Shown one piece after another: positions 19,889 through 30,145 of a DNA stretch of 64,000 bases (position 1 is the stretch's first letter; every line of letters starts with the position of its first letter). The translations under genes were made by a program, and so were the position numbers. Origin of the DNA: Leptospira neocaledonica (GTDB lineage: Bacteria; Spirochaetota; Leptospiria; Leptospirales; Leptospiraceae); contig NZ_NPEA01000010.1 in the NCBI RefSeq assembly GCF_002812205.1, positions 62,001-126,000 of the forward strand, given 5' to 3'. The notes beneath the pieces were generated by a model. The model searched no databases. It was given only the letters and a program-made list of their open reading frames with translations, and was not told where the DNA came from.

Positions 19889-21172
19889 CTAAGAGAGAAG
19901 TTCTTTGATCTTTACAATATTCTCTTCTGCGACTGACTTAATTCTTTCGTTCGATTTGGATATTTGAGAAGCGATCGTTTTCCTTTTTTTGTACATTGTT
20001 AGAATGGACTCATTTAACTTATCCATATCCAAAGTTTCGATCGGATGAACCCAATCCCCCAATTCGAATTCTCTCATGATTCCAGGAGTTTTGTGACTAT
20101 AAGAAATTGCAATTATAGGTATCCCAACGGAAAGGGCTCCGATATTTGCATGCATCCTCGCCCCAACAAATAGACTAAACTGCGAAATAATTCGTTTAAT
20201 TTCTTCAGGTCTATGATTTCCAGATAATACAAACCCTGATTTTTTATTTTTCATTTTAGAAAATATTCTCTTCGAAAGATTACGATCATCTTTTGTCTCG
20301 GAGGGTCCGGTAACATGACTTACAAAAACAACAAAAACTTTATGTGTCTCTATTAATTGGTCCAACAAGGAAGCGAATTCGTCTTCAAACTTGCCTTTGA
20401 CATCATGTCTCGCATCGTATTTTTTTTGAATGATATCACTTACAGAAATTCCAAGTATGATACGGTCTTTCGGAAGAGATAGACCTTCTTCCTTTAAAAT
20501 CTCTTTTGTTCTTTCCAATTTAGCGGGTTCAAGCAAGAACGCTACATCCGCAGTCTTAGATAATTTGGATTCTGAAAGCCCAAAACGTTTCATATATTCG
20601 TAAGAAATGGACTCCCTAACCGTAATACGAGAAACTTTAGAAAAGATATATTTGGCTAAAAATGTAGTTAATCCGAAAGGACCGATTGACTGAGCACAAA
20701 GAAAAACTTTCTTTCTAAGAAAGATCGACATTAGAATCGGAATAAAATGCGAATACGCTACATGCGGCCCGTAATCTTCAGTTAACATATCTCCACTTAG
20801 ATCTATGACTAAGTCTGCATTTAAAATAGCCTTACCTTCATCCGATAAGATCAAAAAAGAAAATTTACTTTGTGTTGCTTTTGGAAGAAGAGAATAAATA
20901 AACGCCAAAAATAATTGAATACTTGCCCGAATCAGTTTTCTTCGCTGAGAAAAGACCACTTCGAAATCGGAATAGAACGCCTTATCAATATTAGGAAAAG
21001 GAGAAGAAATTTGAACAGTGGCGCCTAACTCCTTTCGGACTCGATTCGCCACACTTAGTTCCATGGCTGCATCCCCTTTATTTTCAGAGGAGTATGTTCC
21101 AATCAAAAGAACATTAGAATTACTGAATGCTTCCTTATTTAATATTTTTTGTTTTGGCACTGCTCTTTTCAT
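19889..21172 (-). CDS. Polysaccharide pyruvyl transferase family protein
   Basis: About 427 residues. The frame extends upstream to a TTG at 21226, but the ATG at 21172 has a GGAG Shine-Dalgarno seven bases away and cuts the overlap with the glycosyltransferase gene from 92 to 38 bases, so I prefer it. The core begins VLLIGTYSSENKGDAAMELS, the nucleotide-binding region of the PS_pyruv_trans/CsaB family, and ends with HANIGALSVGIPIIAISYSHKT, which corresponds to the conserved C-terminal substrate site. Family members add pyruvate ketals to surface polysaccharides. The acceptor is probably the polymer made by the neighbouring transferases. Confidence 0.82.
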   Translation of the reverse strand: MKRAVPKQKILNKEAFSNSNVLLIGTYSSENKGDAAMELSVANRVRKELGATVQISSPFPNIDKAFYSDFEVVFSQRRKLIRASIQLFLAFIYSLLPKATQSKFSFLILSDEGKAILNADLVIDLSGDMLTEDYGPHVAYSHFIPILMSIFLRKKVFLCAQSIGPFGLTTFLAKYIFSKVSRITVRESISYEYMKRFGLSESKLSKTADVAFLLEPAKLERTKEILKEEGLSLPKDRIILGISVSDIIQKKYDARHDVKGKFEDEFASLLDQLIETHKVFVVFVSHVTGPSETKDDRNLSKRIFSKMKNKKSGFVLSGNHRPEEIKRIISQFSLFVGARMHANIGALSVGIPIIAISYSHKTPGIMREFELGDWVHPIETLDMDKLNESILTMYKKRKTIASQISKSNERIKSVAEENIVKIKELLS

Positions 21173-22349
21173 TTTTTCTCCGTGGATCGATTGGGGTAGA
21201 GCTTGTATTTCCTTTTTTAAATTCAAAATCGAATTCCAGGATTTTTGAAGCCATGCTCTCCCAGGTGAAATTACTTCTAAAATTTCGGATTGATGGTCTC
21301 ATGTTTTTTAAGGTCTTTCGAGAAAGTGTTGCTATCCTTTCCGCAATCAAATCGGAATTTCCTGCTTCAATTAAGAAACCCGTCTTCCCGTCGAGGACTG
21401 TATCCAAAAATCCTCCCACTTTGGTGGCCAATATAGGCTTTTCATAATGATATGCGATAGTTGCAACTCCACTACCGGTGGCAGAACGATATGGTAAAAC
21501 TACTAAATCGGCACGATGAAAAAATTCAGATACAGAACTTTCATCCGTATATTCCAAATGAAATTCGACATTCTTTAGTCCCAATCCAGCGGAATAAGAA
21601 ATTAATTCCAGCGGCTCCTTCCAGGATTCACCCACCACTGTCAAATGAACTTCCGGATCATTCAATTTCGCCAAAGCCTGTAACAAAAGATCCAATCCCT
21701 TATAAGGGCGAATGAAACCGAAAAAGAGGAGCTCCAATTTTCCTCGAGGTTTCAAAATTCCCTTCGGAGCCGGAAATTGTTGGTATATCGGATGAGGATT
21801 TTGTAATATGATTTTGTCAGAAAATAAAGAGTTTAATATGTTTTTTTGTTCAGAACTATGAACCAAATAACCGTCCGCGTTCTTAAGTAAGATTTTCGTA
21901 ATAAACTTTTTCAAAAATCCGGAATCATGATCGAATAAGTTATGGCATAAAAAAACAGTCTTGATCCCTTTTCTACGTAAACGAGAAGAGATAAAAACGA
22001 AACCAGGAGCCCAAAACAAGGTCCACCAGGAGAAGACAGCAAGTGTACATCCTTTCTCCGCAACTAAATCCGCCGCCCGAATTAAAGAGAGAGGATTAAG
22101 AGCATCTAGAATATAAGATACATTTTTTAATTTTTGCCCTTTGAAGAAAGGATCTATATCCGTTTTTCCAGGATACAAAAAACTAGGATATTGCCTATGA
22201 AAGGAAACTGTAAATAAATCAGATTGTTTTTCTAAAACTTTACTAAGCTGTGCAGTGTATTGGGATATACCCCCTCTAAAAGGAGGCATTGGTCCGAACA
22301 AGGCGATCTTAGGTTTATCTCGTTGAACCTTTTTCGCATTCATTCTCAA
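21135..22349 (-). CDS. Glycosyltransferase, family 4-like
   Basis: 404 residues with a GT-B fold. The N-terminus KIALFGPMPPFRGGISQYT is the usual glycine-rich acceptor loop. The C-terminal domain has LLFFGFIRPYKGLDLLLQAL (about 228-247) and the donor site RSATGSGVATIAYHYEKPIL with a preceding ADLVVLPY, typical of GT4 retaining enzymes using nucleotide sugars. The C-terminal tail is lysine-rich and basic, and overlaps the start of the pyruvyl-transferase gene. It probably assembles the surface glycan of this locus. Donor and linkage are unknown. Confidence 0.87.
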   Translation of the reverse strand: MRMNAKKVQRDKPKIALFGPMPPFRGGISQYTAQLSKVLEKQSDLFTVSFHRQYPSFLYPGKTDIDPFFKGQKLKNVSYILDALNPLSLIRAADLVAEKGCTLAVFSWWTLFWAPGFVFISSRLRRKGIKTVFLCHNLFDHDSGFLKKFITKILLKNADGYLVHSSEQKNILNSLFSDKIILQNPHPIYQQFPAPKGILKPRGKLELLFFGFIRPYKGLDLLLQALAKLNDPEVHLTVVGESWKEPLELISYSAGLGLKNVEFHLEYTDESSVSEFFHRADLVVLPYRSATGSGVATIAYHYEKPILATKVGGFLDTVLDGKTGFLIEAGNSDLIAERIATLSRKTLKNMRPSIRNFRSNFTWESMASKILEFDFEFKKGNTSSTPIDPRRKNEKSSAKTKNIK

Positions 22350-22422
22350 AAACCTATTTCAAATTATTCGAAAAAATATATTGAACTTTTCGATTCCAAG
22401 TCGGCGAGGAAAACAAATCTCT

Positions 22423-23394
22423 TCACTTCTTTACTTTTGTAGTCTTCGGTTGATTAGAAGATCGAAAAGTTCTCTTCTTCTCATAATACAAAATTTCTTC
22501 GTTTAGTTTTCGGTTCATCCCGACCAAAAACGCCAGGATCGCGGAAACCAAAAATAATCCAGATATAATCACTAACACAACCGCGAATAATAGTGATTGC
22601 ACATGCCCTTTACCAATTCCCAAGAAGAAAAAGATCAAAAACCGGATCGCTATCGCCAATGCTGGAATGAAAGTTGTAATCGCGAGAACCCCAAAAAATT
22701 GAAAAGGTCTATAAATAATCAATAATCTTACCAAAGAGGTTCCCGACTTCCACATATGTTGGAAAATATTTTTAAAAAGTCTAGATTTTCTAGTCGGGGG
22801 GTTCGTGCGAATTGGAATAGATGAAACTGTTAAATCCATCTTCACTGCCTGAACAATTGTATCCAAAACATAGGAAAACTTAGTTGTTATGTTTAATCTT
22901 AGAAGGCTTTCTTTGGAATATGCTCGAAAGCCGGAAACGGTATCCGGTATGTCAATTCCGATTAGAGTCCTAACAACCAAGTTCCCAAACCATTGAAGGA
23001 TCTTTTTTAAAGGAGAAAAATGCTCCACCTTCCAAGGAACTCTGTTCCCAATAACTATGTCCATAGAACCCGCCATCACTGGAGCGATCAGTTCAGGAAT
23101 ATGAGAAGAAGGATATTGGTTGTCTGCATCCGTATTTACAAAAATATCCGCACCACTTTCCAAGGCGGCTTCTACTCCGGACTTGAATGCTCTGCCCAGT
23201 CCTAAGTTTTTTTTATGAGAAATAATTTTACAACCAAATGAAGCAGCAATCTCAGAAGTGCGATCCGTGGAACCATCATCCACGACCTGAATTTCGATTA
23301 TTTTTATGCCGGGAATCTTTCTGGGAATTTCACTCAATACTGAAGCGAGAGTCTTTTCTTCATTATAACAAGGAATGTTAATTACTAGTTTCAT
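22423..23394 (-). CDS. GT2 polyprenyl-phosphate glycosyltransferase
   Basis: 323 residues. The N-terminal GT-A domain has the nucleotide-sugar motif VVDDGSTDRTSEIA (about 38-51), the metal-binding NTDADNQYP near 88 and GFRAYSKESLL near 157. Two hydrophobic C-terminal helices (about 230-260 and 268-292) resemble DPM1/GtrB/ArnC proteins, which transfer a sugar to undecaprenyl phosphate at the membrane. A lipid-linked sugar made here could serve the GT-C-like protein encoded just downstream. The downstream gene order supports a shared glycan pathway. Confidence 0.88.
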   Translation of the reverse strand: MKLVINIPCYNEEKTLASVLSEIPRKIPGIKIIEIQVVDDGSTDRTSEIAASFGCKIISHKKNLGLGRAFKSGVEAALESGADIFVNTDADNQYPSSHIPELIAPVMAGSMDIVIGNRVPWKVEHFSPLKKILQWFGNLVVRTLIGIDIPDTVSGFRAYSKESLLRLNITTKFSYVLDTIVQAVKMDLTVSSIPIRTNPPTRKSRLFKNIFQHMWKSGTSLVRLLIIYRPFQFFGVLAITTFIPALAIAIRFLIFFFLGIGKGHVQSLLFAVVLVIISGLFLVSAILAFLVGMNRKLNEEILYYEKKRTFRSSNQPKTTKVKK

Positions 23395-23521
23395 TCAATA
23401 AATTTCAGGCTTGTACCAGTTAAATTCATATTCAAATATAGTCCAATAATATTTTAAGACCCCCTTTTTTCCAAAAAGGATCCTAAAATAAAACCCAAAG
23501 TAAATCGAGGTGGATTACAAA

Positions 23522-25144
23522 CTAACGAGACTTTTCGTCGGTACTTTTTGTGCTGAAAATATAAGCCGTATAATAATGAGTTTCCTTACTTTCAACAAAC
23601 GTAGTTGAGTTGGTTAAGTATTTCAGGAACTCTTCGGTATTCGTTTTCCCAAAATCACGATACGAAATTATATGAGGAGTTATATCCTTCAATCTTTGGG
23701 AAAACGAACTGATCTGCCCTCCTTCCATTTTTCGCTCTATATCTTCCGTTTGGTATTTGGTAACTAAGTAAACAATTCGTTTTTCTTTACCGGACTTGAA
23801 TAGTCTCTCTGAAAGAGATTCCGCTTCATCCAAAGTATTAACAAAGAAACAAGGAGTACTAAGCGAAAGGCGCCCGAAATGACCGCCGATTATATAACTA
23901 CTCGTGATTAAAAAATCTGGCTTTAATTGTGTAAATTCTTCCGAAAGGTTTTTAATCTGTTTATAGGAAGCACGAATCATCTGCAAGCCCCTAAAAGTGG
24001 CCCAGAGAGAAACCGTTATAAGTACAAGTAATATAGCTATATTAAGTTTTTGATTTGTATTTTCGAACTTTCTTCGATACCAGCTATCCAGTAAGAATAG
24101 TCCCGGAAAAATCGCTAACGATAAGTATCGTGGGCCCCAGCTAACAAAAGCCTCTGTATTTACCGAGAAACTTAATGTCGGAACGAATATCAAGATCGTT
24201 AAGATTAAAACCCTCTCACGAATCGAAAGGGTATATTTTGAAAAAAGAAGATCAAAGAAGACCCAAAGCAAAATTGGCATATATCCAAAAAATCCCAATT
24301 TCCAATAACCTAAAAAAAACAACACGAATAGCTGCTTAAGTTTAACGATTACATCCCAGTAGGTCTTACCACTCACAACAAAACGGGGGCCAAATAGATT
24401 ACCGTAGGCAATTTCATTAAAAATGAGAAAGATAATAATCGGAATCGCTATACCAATTGCAAATATCCCGTTACCTTTCCAAAAATCCTTATTTAAAATT
24501 TTCTTATATTCAACGATCGCAATCGATAATCCCAAGACCGGTATAAAAATAAAAGGTTCCAGGCGAAACCATACGGTCATTCCAAGTAAGATGCCTCCCA
24601 AAAAACGTTCCCGAAAATTCCACCTTAAATCTGGATCCCTAAAATAGAATGAAAGTCCTGCACTGGCAAATAATAAGAATAAAGTATTTTCACTGTATTC
24701 CATTGAATATAGGATAATAGGAGTGCAAAGCAGCGCAAAAAAAACGGTAAAGCGTGTAGGTTTATAAATAATTTGGAATATTACTATAGAAGCTAAATAG
24801 AGTAAGATACAAAAAGGTACAAGGGAAGAAGTTCCAAATAAAAATAATATCGGTGCAGATATCGCAGCAAACAAAACGGAATATTGCCCCCAGTAACCCC
24901 CTTCAGGTTTCCTTACCAGAAACATCCGATTTAAATGAGATCTGTATTCCGGGTCCCATTGTTTACCTGGATAAAAGACTTCCTGATCCCTGAAAGAAGA
25001 GGCTAATAATCCTCGCGCTTGGAGTAACTTGAGACCGGAATCAGAATTAAATCCGTCATTAGTTGGAATTGAAATAAAAAAATAGAGAACGAAGGCAAGA
25101 GGAACAATCCAATATCCTCTTTTTAATATGAAGTTTTTAAACAA
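23522..25144 (-). CDS. GT-C-fold membrane glycosyltransferase-like protein
   Basis: 540 residues with about ten membrane helices and a soluble C-terminal domain of about 140 residues. The first periplasmic loop contains NSDSGLKLLQARGLL, placed where GT39/PMT-type enzymes carry acidic catalytic residues, and GVWFRLEPFIFIP-like features follow (TVWFRLEPF near 190). This suggests a lipid-phosphate-sugar-dependent transferase acting outside the membrane. The start is a TTG with GGAG eight bases upstream. It fits with the GT2 gene at 22423, which could make its lipid-linked donor. The acceptor is unknown. Confidence 0.68.
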   Translation of the reverse strand: MFKNFILKRGYWIVPLAFVLYFFISIPTNDGFNSDSGLKLLQARGLLASSFRDQEVFYPGKQWDPEYRSHLNRMFLVRKPEGGYWGQYSVLFAAISAPILFLFGTSSLVPFCILLYLASIVIFQIIYKPTRFTVFFALLCTPIILYSMEYSENTLFLLFASAGLSFYFRDPDLRWNFRERFLGGILLGMTVWFRLEPFIFIPVLGLSIAIVEYKKILNKDFWKGNGIFAIGIAIPIIIFLIFNEIAYGNLFGPRFVVSGKTYWDVIVKLKQLFVLFFLGYWKLGFFGYMPILLWVFFDLLFSKYTLSIRERVLILTILIFVPTLSFSVNTEAFVSWGPRYLSLAIFPGLFLLDSWYRRKFENTNQKLNIAILLVLITVSLWATFRGLQMIRASYKQIKNLSEEFTQLKPDFLITSSYIIGGHFGRLSLSTPCFFVNTLDEAESLSERLFKSGKEKRIVYLVTKYQTEDIERKMEGGQISSFSQRLKDITPHIISYRDFGKTNTEEFLKYLTNSTTFVESKETHYYTAYIFSTKSTDEKSR

Positions 25145-25291
25145 TCCAGAGCTCCATAATAAAATATCGTCATATATACTTCTCTACCTAACTTTATTCC
25201 AAGTGAGTTTTTATTCAATATAAAATAAAAGTAAACCAGATTGGCATTTCTTTATCGAAAAAATAAATTTCTTTGACGAGAATTCGGAAAA

Positions 25292-26701
25292 TTATGGGGT
25301 ATCGGTTTTTTTCAAGAGTTCCAGTCCCCAGTCCCGAACATTCCCCGCTCCGAGACTTACGAATACATCTCCGGGTTTGAGCACTTCTTTCAAAGTGGAA
25401 AGATCAATTCCAAGATTGCCAGTGAGAATTCTGGGTCTTATCCTCATTTTATTTGCAATGAGTTCGGAGGAAACTCCTGGAATCGGGTCTTCTCCTGCGG
25501 AATAGATGGGGAGAAGTAGAACAGTCTCGACCTGGTCCAAACTTTTAGCGAAGTCCTGGTATAAGTTTTTGGTGCGAGTATACCTATGAGGTTGGAATAG
25601 GATTACCGGTTTTCCCCGTCCTCCGGATAACTCTCGGATAGAAGAAAGTACTGCTTGGACCTCAGTGGGATGATGTCCGTAGTCATCATAAATATCCACA
25701 CCATTCTTGTTTCCGATGTACTCTAATCTGCGTTTAACTCCTGCATATTCAGAGACAGACTTAGCAGCTTTATCGGGATCGGCTCCCAAAGAATAGGTGG
25801 CGAGGACTCCTGCGAGTGAATTCGTGAGATAATGTTTCCCGGGAAACCTGGATGTGATTTCAAATTCTTTTCCGTCTAGAATGAAGTTCAGCTTCTTACT
25901 TTCTATTTTATAATGTACTAAATTTCTAAAACCCGCAGACTTAATATTCGATTCTGTAGAAGAAGTGAACCCGAAAATTTTAGATCTATCCTGTATTAAC
26001 TCCAAACAATCCGATATACCAGGATCATCTATATCCAAAATCACTGTTTGAGTTCCGGAAGAAATAAATCGAGAGAATGCTTCCAATAACTTCTCCCGAG
26101 TATGATAGAAGTCCAGATGATCCTCATCTATATTCGTGAGGATACGTACCTGTGCATTATGATTTAAAAATGTACCATCGGATTCGTCCGATTCAAAAAC
26201 TCCGATCTTACCGGATGAAAATCTTCCACCTACTCCATTCAAAAAGGAAACATCCCCGCCCACCATTACAGAAGGAGAATATCCTAAATCATTGAGGATA
26301 TGAGAAGTCATCGCAGTGGTCGTAGTCTTTCCGTGAGAGCCCCCCACTGCTATGCAGGTAAGATGTTCAAAGCATAGATGTAAAACTTCCGATCTATGAA
26401 AAAAACGGATCCCTTTTTGCCTAAAAAAAGAAGCGATAGGATGAGAATCCAAACGGATCGCAGAAGAATAGATAGCAGAATCATATTCAATATTCTCTCC
26501 GAGATCGGAAAGTTGGGAGAATATTTTTACTCCCTTCTTCTCTAAGTTATCGGTAACCTGGCTTTTTTTTCCATCATAGCCGGAAACTTGAAACCCTGCA
26601 TCCGCCAATATATGCGCAAGGCTAGACATACCGGAGCCGCCAATCCCAAGAAAAAAGGGTTTGGAAAATCCCAATCTTTGCTGGATAGACCCGCTTTCCA
26701 T
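25292..26701 (-). CDS. murC: UDP-N-acetylmuramate--L-alanine ligase
   Basis: 469 residues. It joins L-alanine to UDP-MurNAc, the first peptide step of cytoplasmic peptidoglycan synthesis. The N-terminal FFLGIGGSGMSSLAHIL, P-loop VGGSHGKTTTTAM near 118, ESDESDGTFL and DDYGHHPTEV near 340 are all standard MurC motifs. The ATG overlaps the murG stop by one base (TAATG). It is the last gene of the rsmH-to-murC block. No ddl or ftsQ follows; the next gene on this strand belongs to the glycan locus. Confidence 0.95.
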   Translation of the reverse strand: MESGSIQQRLGFSKPFFLGIGGSGMSSLAHILADAGFQVSGYDGKKSQVTDNLEKKGVKIFSQLSDLGENIEYDSAIYSSAIRLDSHPIASFFRQKGIRFFHRSEVLHLCFEHLTCIAVGGSHGKTTTTAMTSHILNDLGYSPSVMVGGDVSFLNGVGGRFSSGKIGVFESDESDGTFLNHNAQVRILTNIDEDHLDFYHTREKLLEAFSRFISSGTQTVILDIDDPGISDCLELIQDRSKIFGFTSSTESNIKSAGFRNLVHYKIESKKLNFILDGKEFEITSRFPGKHYLTNSLAGVLATYSLGADPDKAAKSVSEYAGVKRRLEYIGNKNGVDIYDDYGHHPTEVQAVLSSIRELSGGRGKPVILFQPHRYTRTKNLYQDFAKSLDQVETVLLLPIYSAGEDPIPGVSSELIANKMRIRPRILTGNLGIDLSTLKEVLKPGDVFVSLGAGNVRDWGLELLKKTDTP

Positions 26702-27777
26702 TATTTTGTATTATCGAAAAAGAAACTAACCGTTTCGGTTGAGGCTTCTACATGAGAACATTCTAATGATCTAATAGACATTTCGTTCAGTTGTTCCGGA
26801 TTTTGTGCAAAACTGTCCAAGATACGGAACAATTTACTTTCGTCCTCGTCTCTTTGCTCCAATAAAGCTGCTGCACCATTCGCTTCCATATACTTGGCAT
26901 TCGCAGTTTGGTGATCATCTTTTGCGAACGGATAAGGGATCAGGATCATAGGAAGAGCATAAGCCGCGCATTCGGAAAGAACTCCAGAACCGGAACGAGC
27001 AATTACTAGGTTAGCCCAATCGTAGTGTTCTGCCATATTATCCGAATAAGAGATCAGATCCGCGTCTTTTGTTTTTTTAGAAACCTCGTCGTAGAGTGCT
27101 GTCCCGGTAAGCATTCTAAAACGGAATCTTTCCTGGATCACCTCGTGTTTCATCAGGTTGACTACCATATTATTGATCTGCCTTGCTCCCTGAGAACCAC
27201 CCATTACTAAAACATTAAATTGTTTTTTCTTTTTAGGGTCCCATTTTTCGCTGAACTTTAAAGCAAGTTTAGGAACAGTTTTAGATCTTAGAGGATTTCC
27301 CAATATTTCCCAAGTGCAGGAGACTTTTGTATCCTTGGGAGGAAAACTAAATGCGACCTTATCCGCAAATTTGAAAAATATCCGATTCACTTTTCCAGGA
27401 ATACAGTTCTGTTCGCATAAATACAATTTTTTACGAAAGACTACCGCGTAAAGAAGTGCAGGAACGCTTGAATACCCACCCATCCCGATCACTGCGTCTA
27501 CACCCAATTGCCTGAACTTGATCCAAGACTTTAGAAGTTGGAATATATATCGAAAAGGTAATAAAAGAAAATTTCCGGAAAGAGAAGGAGTATTATGCCA
27601 AAGCACTTCGCAAGGAGCCTGTTTTAGATCCGGATTATCCTTATTTCGGATAAGAGAATGTAGAAAAACGTCAGAGATACCTAAAGAATCTTTTCGATCC
27701 ACAAGACTTTCTGCGAGCGCGACCCCAGGAGAAATATGGCCTCCGGTCCCTCCGGCTGCGATTAAAACCGATCTCAT
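26701..27777 (-). CDS. murG: Lipid II synthase, GlcNAc transferase MurG
   Basis: 358 residues, GT28 family with a GT-B fold. It transfers GlcNAc from UDP-GlcNAc to lipid I on the cytoplasmic face of the membrane to give lipid II. The N-terminal [18 protein letters not shown] and the second-domain [12 protein letters not shown] and [20 protein letters not shown] stretches are diagnostic. It overlaps ftsW by four bases and murC by one. Confidence 0.95.
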   Translation of the reverse strand: MRSVLIAAGGTGGHISPGVALAESLVDRKDSLGISDVFLHSLIRNKDNPDLKQAPCEVLWHNTPSLSGNFLLLPFRYIFQLLKSWIKFRQLGVDAVIGMGGYSSVPALLYAVVFRKKLYLCEQNCIPGKVNRIFFKFADKVAFSFPPKDTKVSCTWEILGNPLRSKTVPKLALKFSEKWDPKKKKQFNVLVMGGSQGARQINNMVVNLMKHEVIQERFRFRMLTGTALYDEVSKKTKDADLISYSDNMAEHYDWANLVIARSGSGVLSECAAYALPMILIPYPFAKDDHQTANAKYMEANGAAALLEQRDEDESKLFRILDSFAQNPEQLNEMSIRSLECSHVEASTETVSFFFDNTK

Positions 27778-28925
27778 ACGCCTATGTTTTCTCGTCTCGT
27801 TATATTGACAAGGATTCCGAAGGCGGCTAAAACCACAAGAAGAGAGGATCCTCCGTAACTCATAAACGGCAAACTGATCCCTGTAATCGGAAAAAGCCCC
27901 GTCACCACATAACTATTGATAACGAACTGGGTCCCTAAAATAAATAATAACCCCGCTCCTAAATAAAAACCGAACGGATCCTCTACTCTTTTGAGAAGAA
28001 CATACACTCTGGAAAGAAGTATCATCACCAAAGCAAAGAAAAATACGAAACCTATAAACCCGAAATCCTCGACATACGTTGCAAGAACAAAGTCAGTATG
28101 ACTGTAAGTTAAGTATCTATGTGCATATCCGCTAGCTAATTTATTTCCAAACCAGCCTCCATCCAGAAATGCTCTAAAAGAAGTTACCAACTGATGACCT
28201 TCGTCGTAGCGAAAACGATACGGATCCAGCCAGACTTCCATCCTTTTTCTTCTATAACCTACTTGGCTGATCAGAAGATATGCCAATGGAAGAGAAACCA
28301 GTCCTACAAGAAGAAGGTTACGGACCGGAAACCCGAATAAAAATACGAACGCAATCACCACGAATAAAATTTCCATCGTGGTCCCGAAAGCAGGTTCTGC
28401 TAAGATCAGAATCAGGACAGCAAGTAATAAAACTGCAGGAAGAATGAATCTTTTGGGATCCCGATTCTCTTTTAATTTCAACTTCACCATGAGAGAAGAT
28501 AGATAGATCACCACTGCTAATTTCGCTATCTCGGAAGGTTGTAATTGGTAAGGTCCGATTCCGATCCATCTATGGAAATTTCTTCCATAATAAGTACCTA
28601 CTGATTTTCCAATGCCAGGAATGAACACCAAGACTAATAGAAGGACACTAATAACAATTCCGCCTAACGCGAATTTTTCCAAACGTTTATAAGGAAAATT
28701 TGCAAAGAAGAAGAACACCACAAGGCCGATTATGGCCCAGGCCAATTGTTTTTTTAAAAAATACTCGGAGTCTTGGAATTCTCTCCATGCTGTAACGGAA
28801 GAGCTGGAATACATTACACATATTCCGAAAAGTAAAAGAAAGAATACGGATCCTACTAAGACAAGATCAAAGGGGGAACCGGGAGATTCCCAAAAATTTT
28901 TGAACTTTCTCCCGAGAGCCTTCAT
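27774..28925 (-). CDS. ftsW: Peptidoglycan glycosyltransferase/division protein FtsW
   Basis: 383 residues with about ten membrane helices. SEDS family features include [17 protein letters not shown] (about 131-147), [17 protein letters not shown] and the C-terminal [21 protein letters not shown] proteins polymerise lipid II with a partner transpeptidase. Location between mraY and murG in the division cluster favours FtsW over RodA. It overlaps both neighbours by four bases. The usual FtsI partner gene is not in this block. Confidence 0.92.
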   Translation of the reverse strand: MKALGRKFKNFWESPGSPFDLVLVGSVFFLLLFGICVMYSSSSVTAWREFQDSEYFLKKQLAWAIIGLVVFFFFANFPYKRLEKFALGGIVISVLLLVLVFIPGIGKSVGTYYGRNFHRWIGIGPYQLQPSEIAKLAVVIYLSSLMVKLKLKENRDPKRFILPAVLLLAVLILILAEPAFGTTMEILFVVIAFVFLFGFPVRNLLLVGLVSLPLAYLLISQVGYRRKRMEVWLDPYRFRYDEGHQLVTSFRAFLDGGWFGNKLASGYAHRYLTYSHTDFVLATYVEDFGFIGFVFFFALVMILLSRVYVLLKRVEDPFGFYLGAGLLFILGTQFVINSYVVTGLFPITGISLPFMSYGGSSLLVVLAAFGILVNITRRENIGV

Positions 28926-30034
28926 TGTATTTTCAAACTAGATAAAGAGATGATCGCAAGAATAATAGCTGCGATCCAGAAACGGATGACCACCTTGGTT
29001 TCAGGCACTCCTCCCAATTCAAAATGGTGATGTAGAGGTGCCATTCTGAAAATTCTCTTTTGAGTCAGCTTGAAAGAACCTACTTGCAGAATTACAGACA
29101 AGGACTCCGCCACAAAAATCCCACCCAAAATAATAAGTAGGATCTCCTTCTTCAACATCACGCAAGTTAATCCAATCGTAGCGCCTAAAAATAAAGATCC
29201 GGTGTCCCCCATGAACACTTGGGCAGGATGGCTATTGAACCAAAGGAATCCGATTAATGCTCCTGTCAAAGCAGCAAGGAAGACACTATATTCGTGAGCA
29301 TGAGGAAGATAAGGAATATTCAAATAATTTGCAGCAACAGGTGTTCCGGAAACATAGGCGATCAGTCCCAAAGTTCCAACTACGATCCCCGCAGTTCCAC
29401 CCGCGAGACCGTCCAAACCGTCGGTCAGATTAACTCCATGAGAAGATCCTAATATTACTAAAATAGAAAATGGAATCGCAAAATAACCCCAGGACAAAAT
29501 TGGTCCCTTTACGAAAGGCAAGAATAGATCCGTCAAATGAAATAGAATTTTGCCTGTAGTCCCCTTGGGAGCTTCTCCAGTAGAATACAAGAACACTCCA
29601 CAGAAGATCGCAGCTAAAACTACGGAAGCGGCAAATTTAGTGCGAGCTCTCATTCCACCCTTGATCTTTTTTACGGATTTCATATAGTCGTCAATGAACC
29701 CCAAAGTAGCAAAAGAAACGGAACAAACGAGTAGAAGAAGAATATTCGAATTTTTTAAATTCCCCCAAAGAAGAATGGATACGACTAAAGCGGATACGAT
29801 CATCAGACCACCCATCGTAGGAGTTCCTGACTTGGTGCTATGGGATTTTGGACCGTCGTCCCTTACACTTTCTCTAAATTTTAATCCGTGCAAGAAATCG
29901 ATCACCCTTCCCCCGAACCAAAAAGTCAGGAACATGGAAGTTAATCCGGCCATCAAAGCCCGAACAGTTACATAGCTGAAAAGTCTTAAAGAATCTAGAT
30001 CTTGGAAAAATCTTTCGTATAAAAAATAGAACAT
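28922..30034 (-). CDS. mraY: Phospho-N-acetylmuramoyl-pentapeptide transferase
   Basis: 370 residues, ten membrane helices. It moves phospho-MurNAc-pentapeptide onto undecaprenyl phosphate to form lipid I. Visible motifs are [35 protein letters not shown] with catalytic aspartates, and the cytoplasmic [12 protein letters not shown] near the end. The length is standard. The stop overlaps ftsW by four bases. It is separated from murE by 111 bases that contain a hairpin, so it may also have its own promoter. Confidence 0.95.
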   Translation of the reverse strand: MFYFLYERFFQDLDSLRLFSYVTVRALMAGLTSMFLTFWFGGRVIDFLHGLKFRESVRDDGPKSHSTKSGTPTMGGLMIVSALVVSILLWGNLKNSNILLLLVCSVSFATLGFIDDYMKSVKKIKGGMRARTKFAASVVLAAIFCGVFLYSTGEAPKGTTGKILFHLTDLFLPFVKGPILSWGYFAIPFSILVILGSSHGVNLTDGLDGLAGGTAGIVVGTLGLIAYVSGTPVAANYLNIPYLPHAHEYSVFLAALTGALIGFLWFNSHPAQVFMGDTGSLFLGATIGLTCVMLKKEILLIILGGIFVAESLSVILQVGSFKLTQKRIFRMAPLHHHFELGGVPETKVVIRFWIAAIILAIISLSSLKIQ

Positions 30035-30101
30035 ATCGTTTCTAGGAAGACAGATTCGCCCACGCCGAGCACGAGTAAACGTAAAAAAGAAAATCCTCTT
30101 C

Positions 30102-30129
30102 TCTGGCTTAATTATCGACGTAAGCCAGA
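30102..30129 (-). terminator. Hairpin between murE and mraY
   Basis: A perfect 9-bp stem TCTGGCTTA / TAAGCCAGA with a 10-base loop lies in the largest gap of the cell-wall block. On the minus strand it is followed nine bases later by TTTTCTTTTTT. It could act as a partial terminator or attenuator, separating rsmH-ftsL-murE from mraY-ftsW-murG-murC. Confidence 0.45.
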
Positions 30130-30145
30130 ATCTGCGCCATTTTTT

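Noticed and set aside
13025..25144. Mobile island with transposase or integrase
   Set aside because: No transposase, integrase, tRNA target or terminal repeats were seen at its borders.
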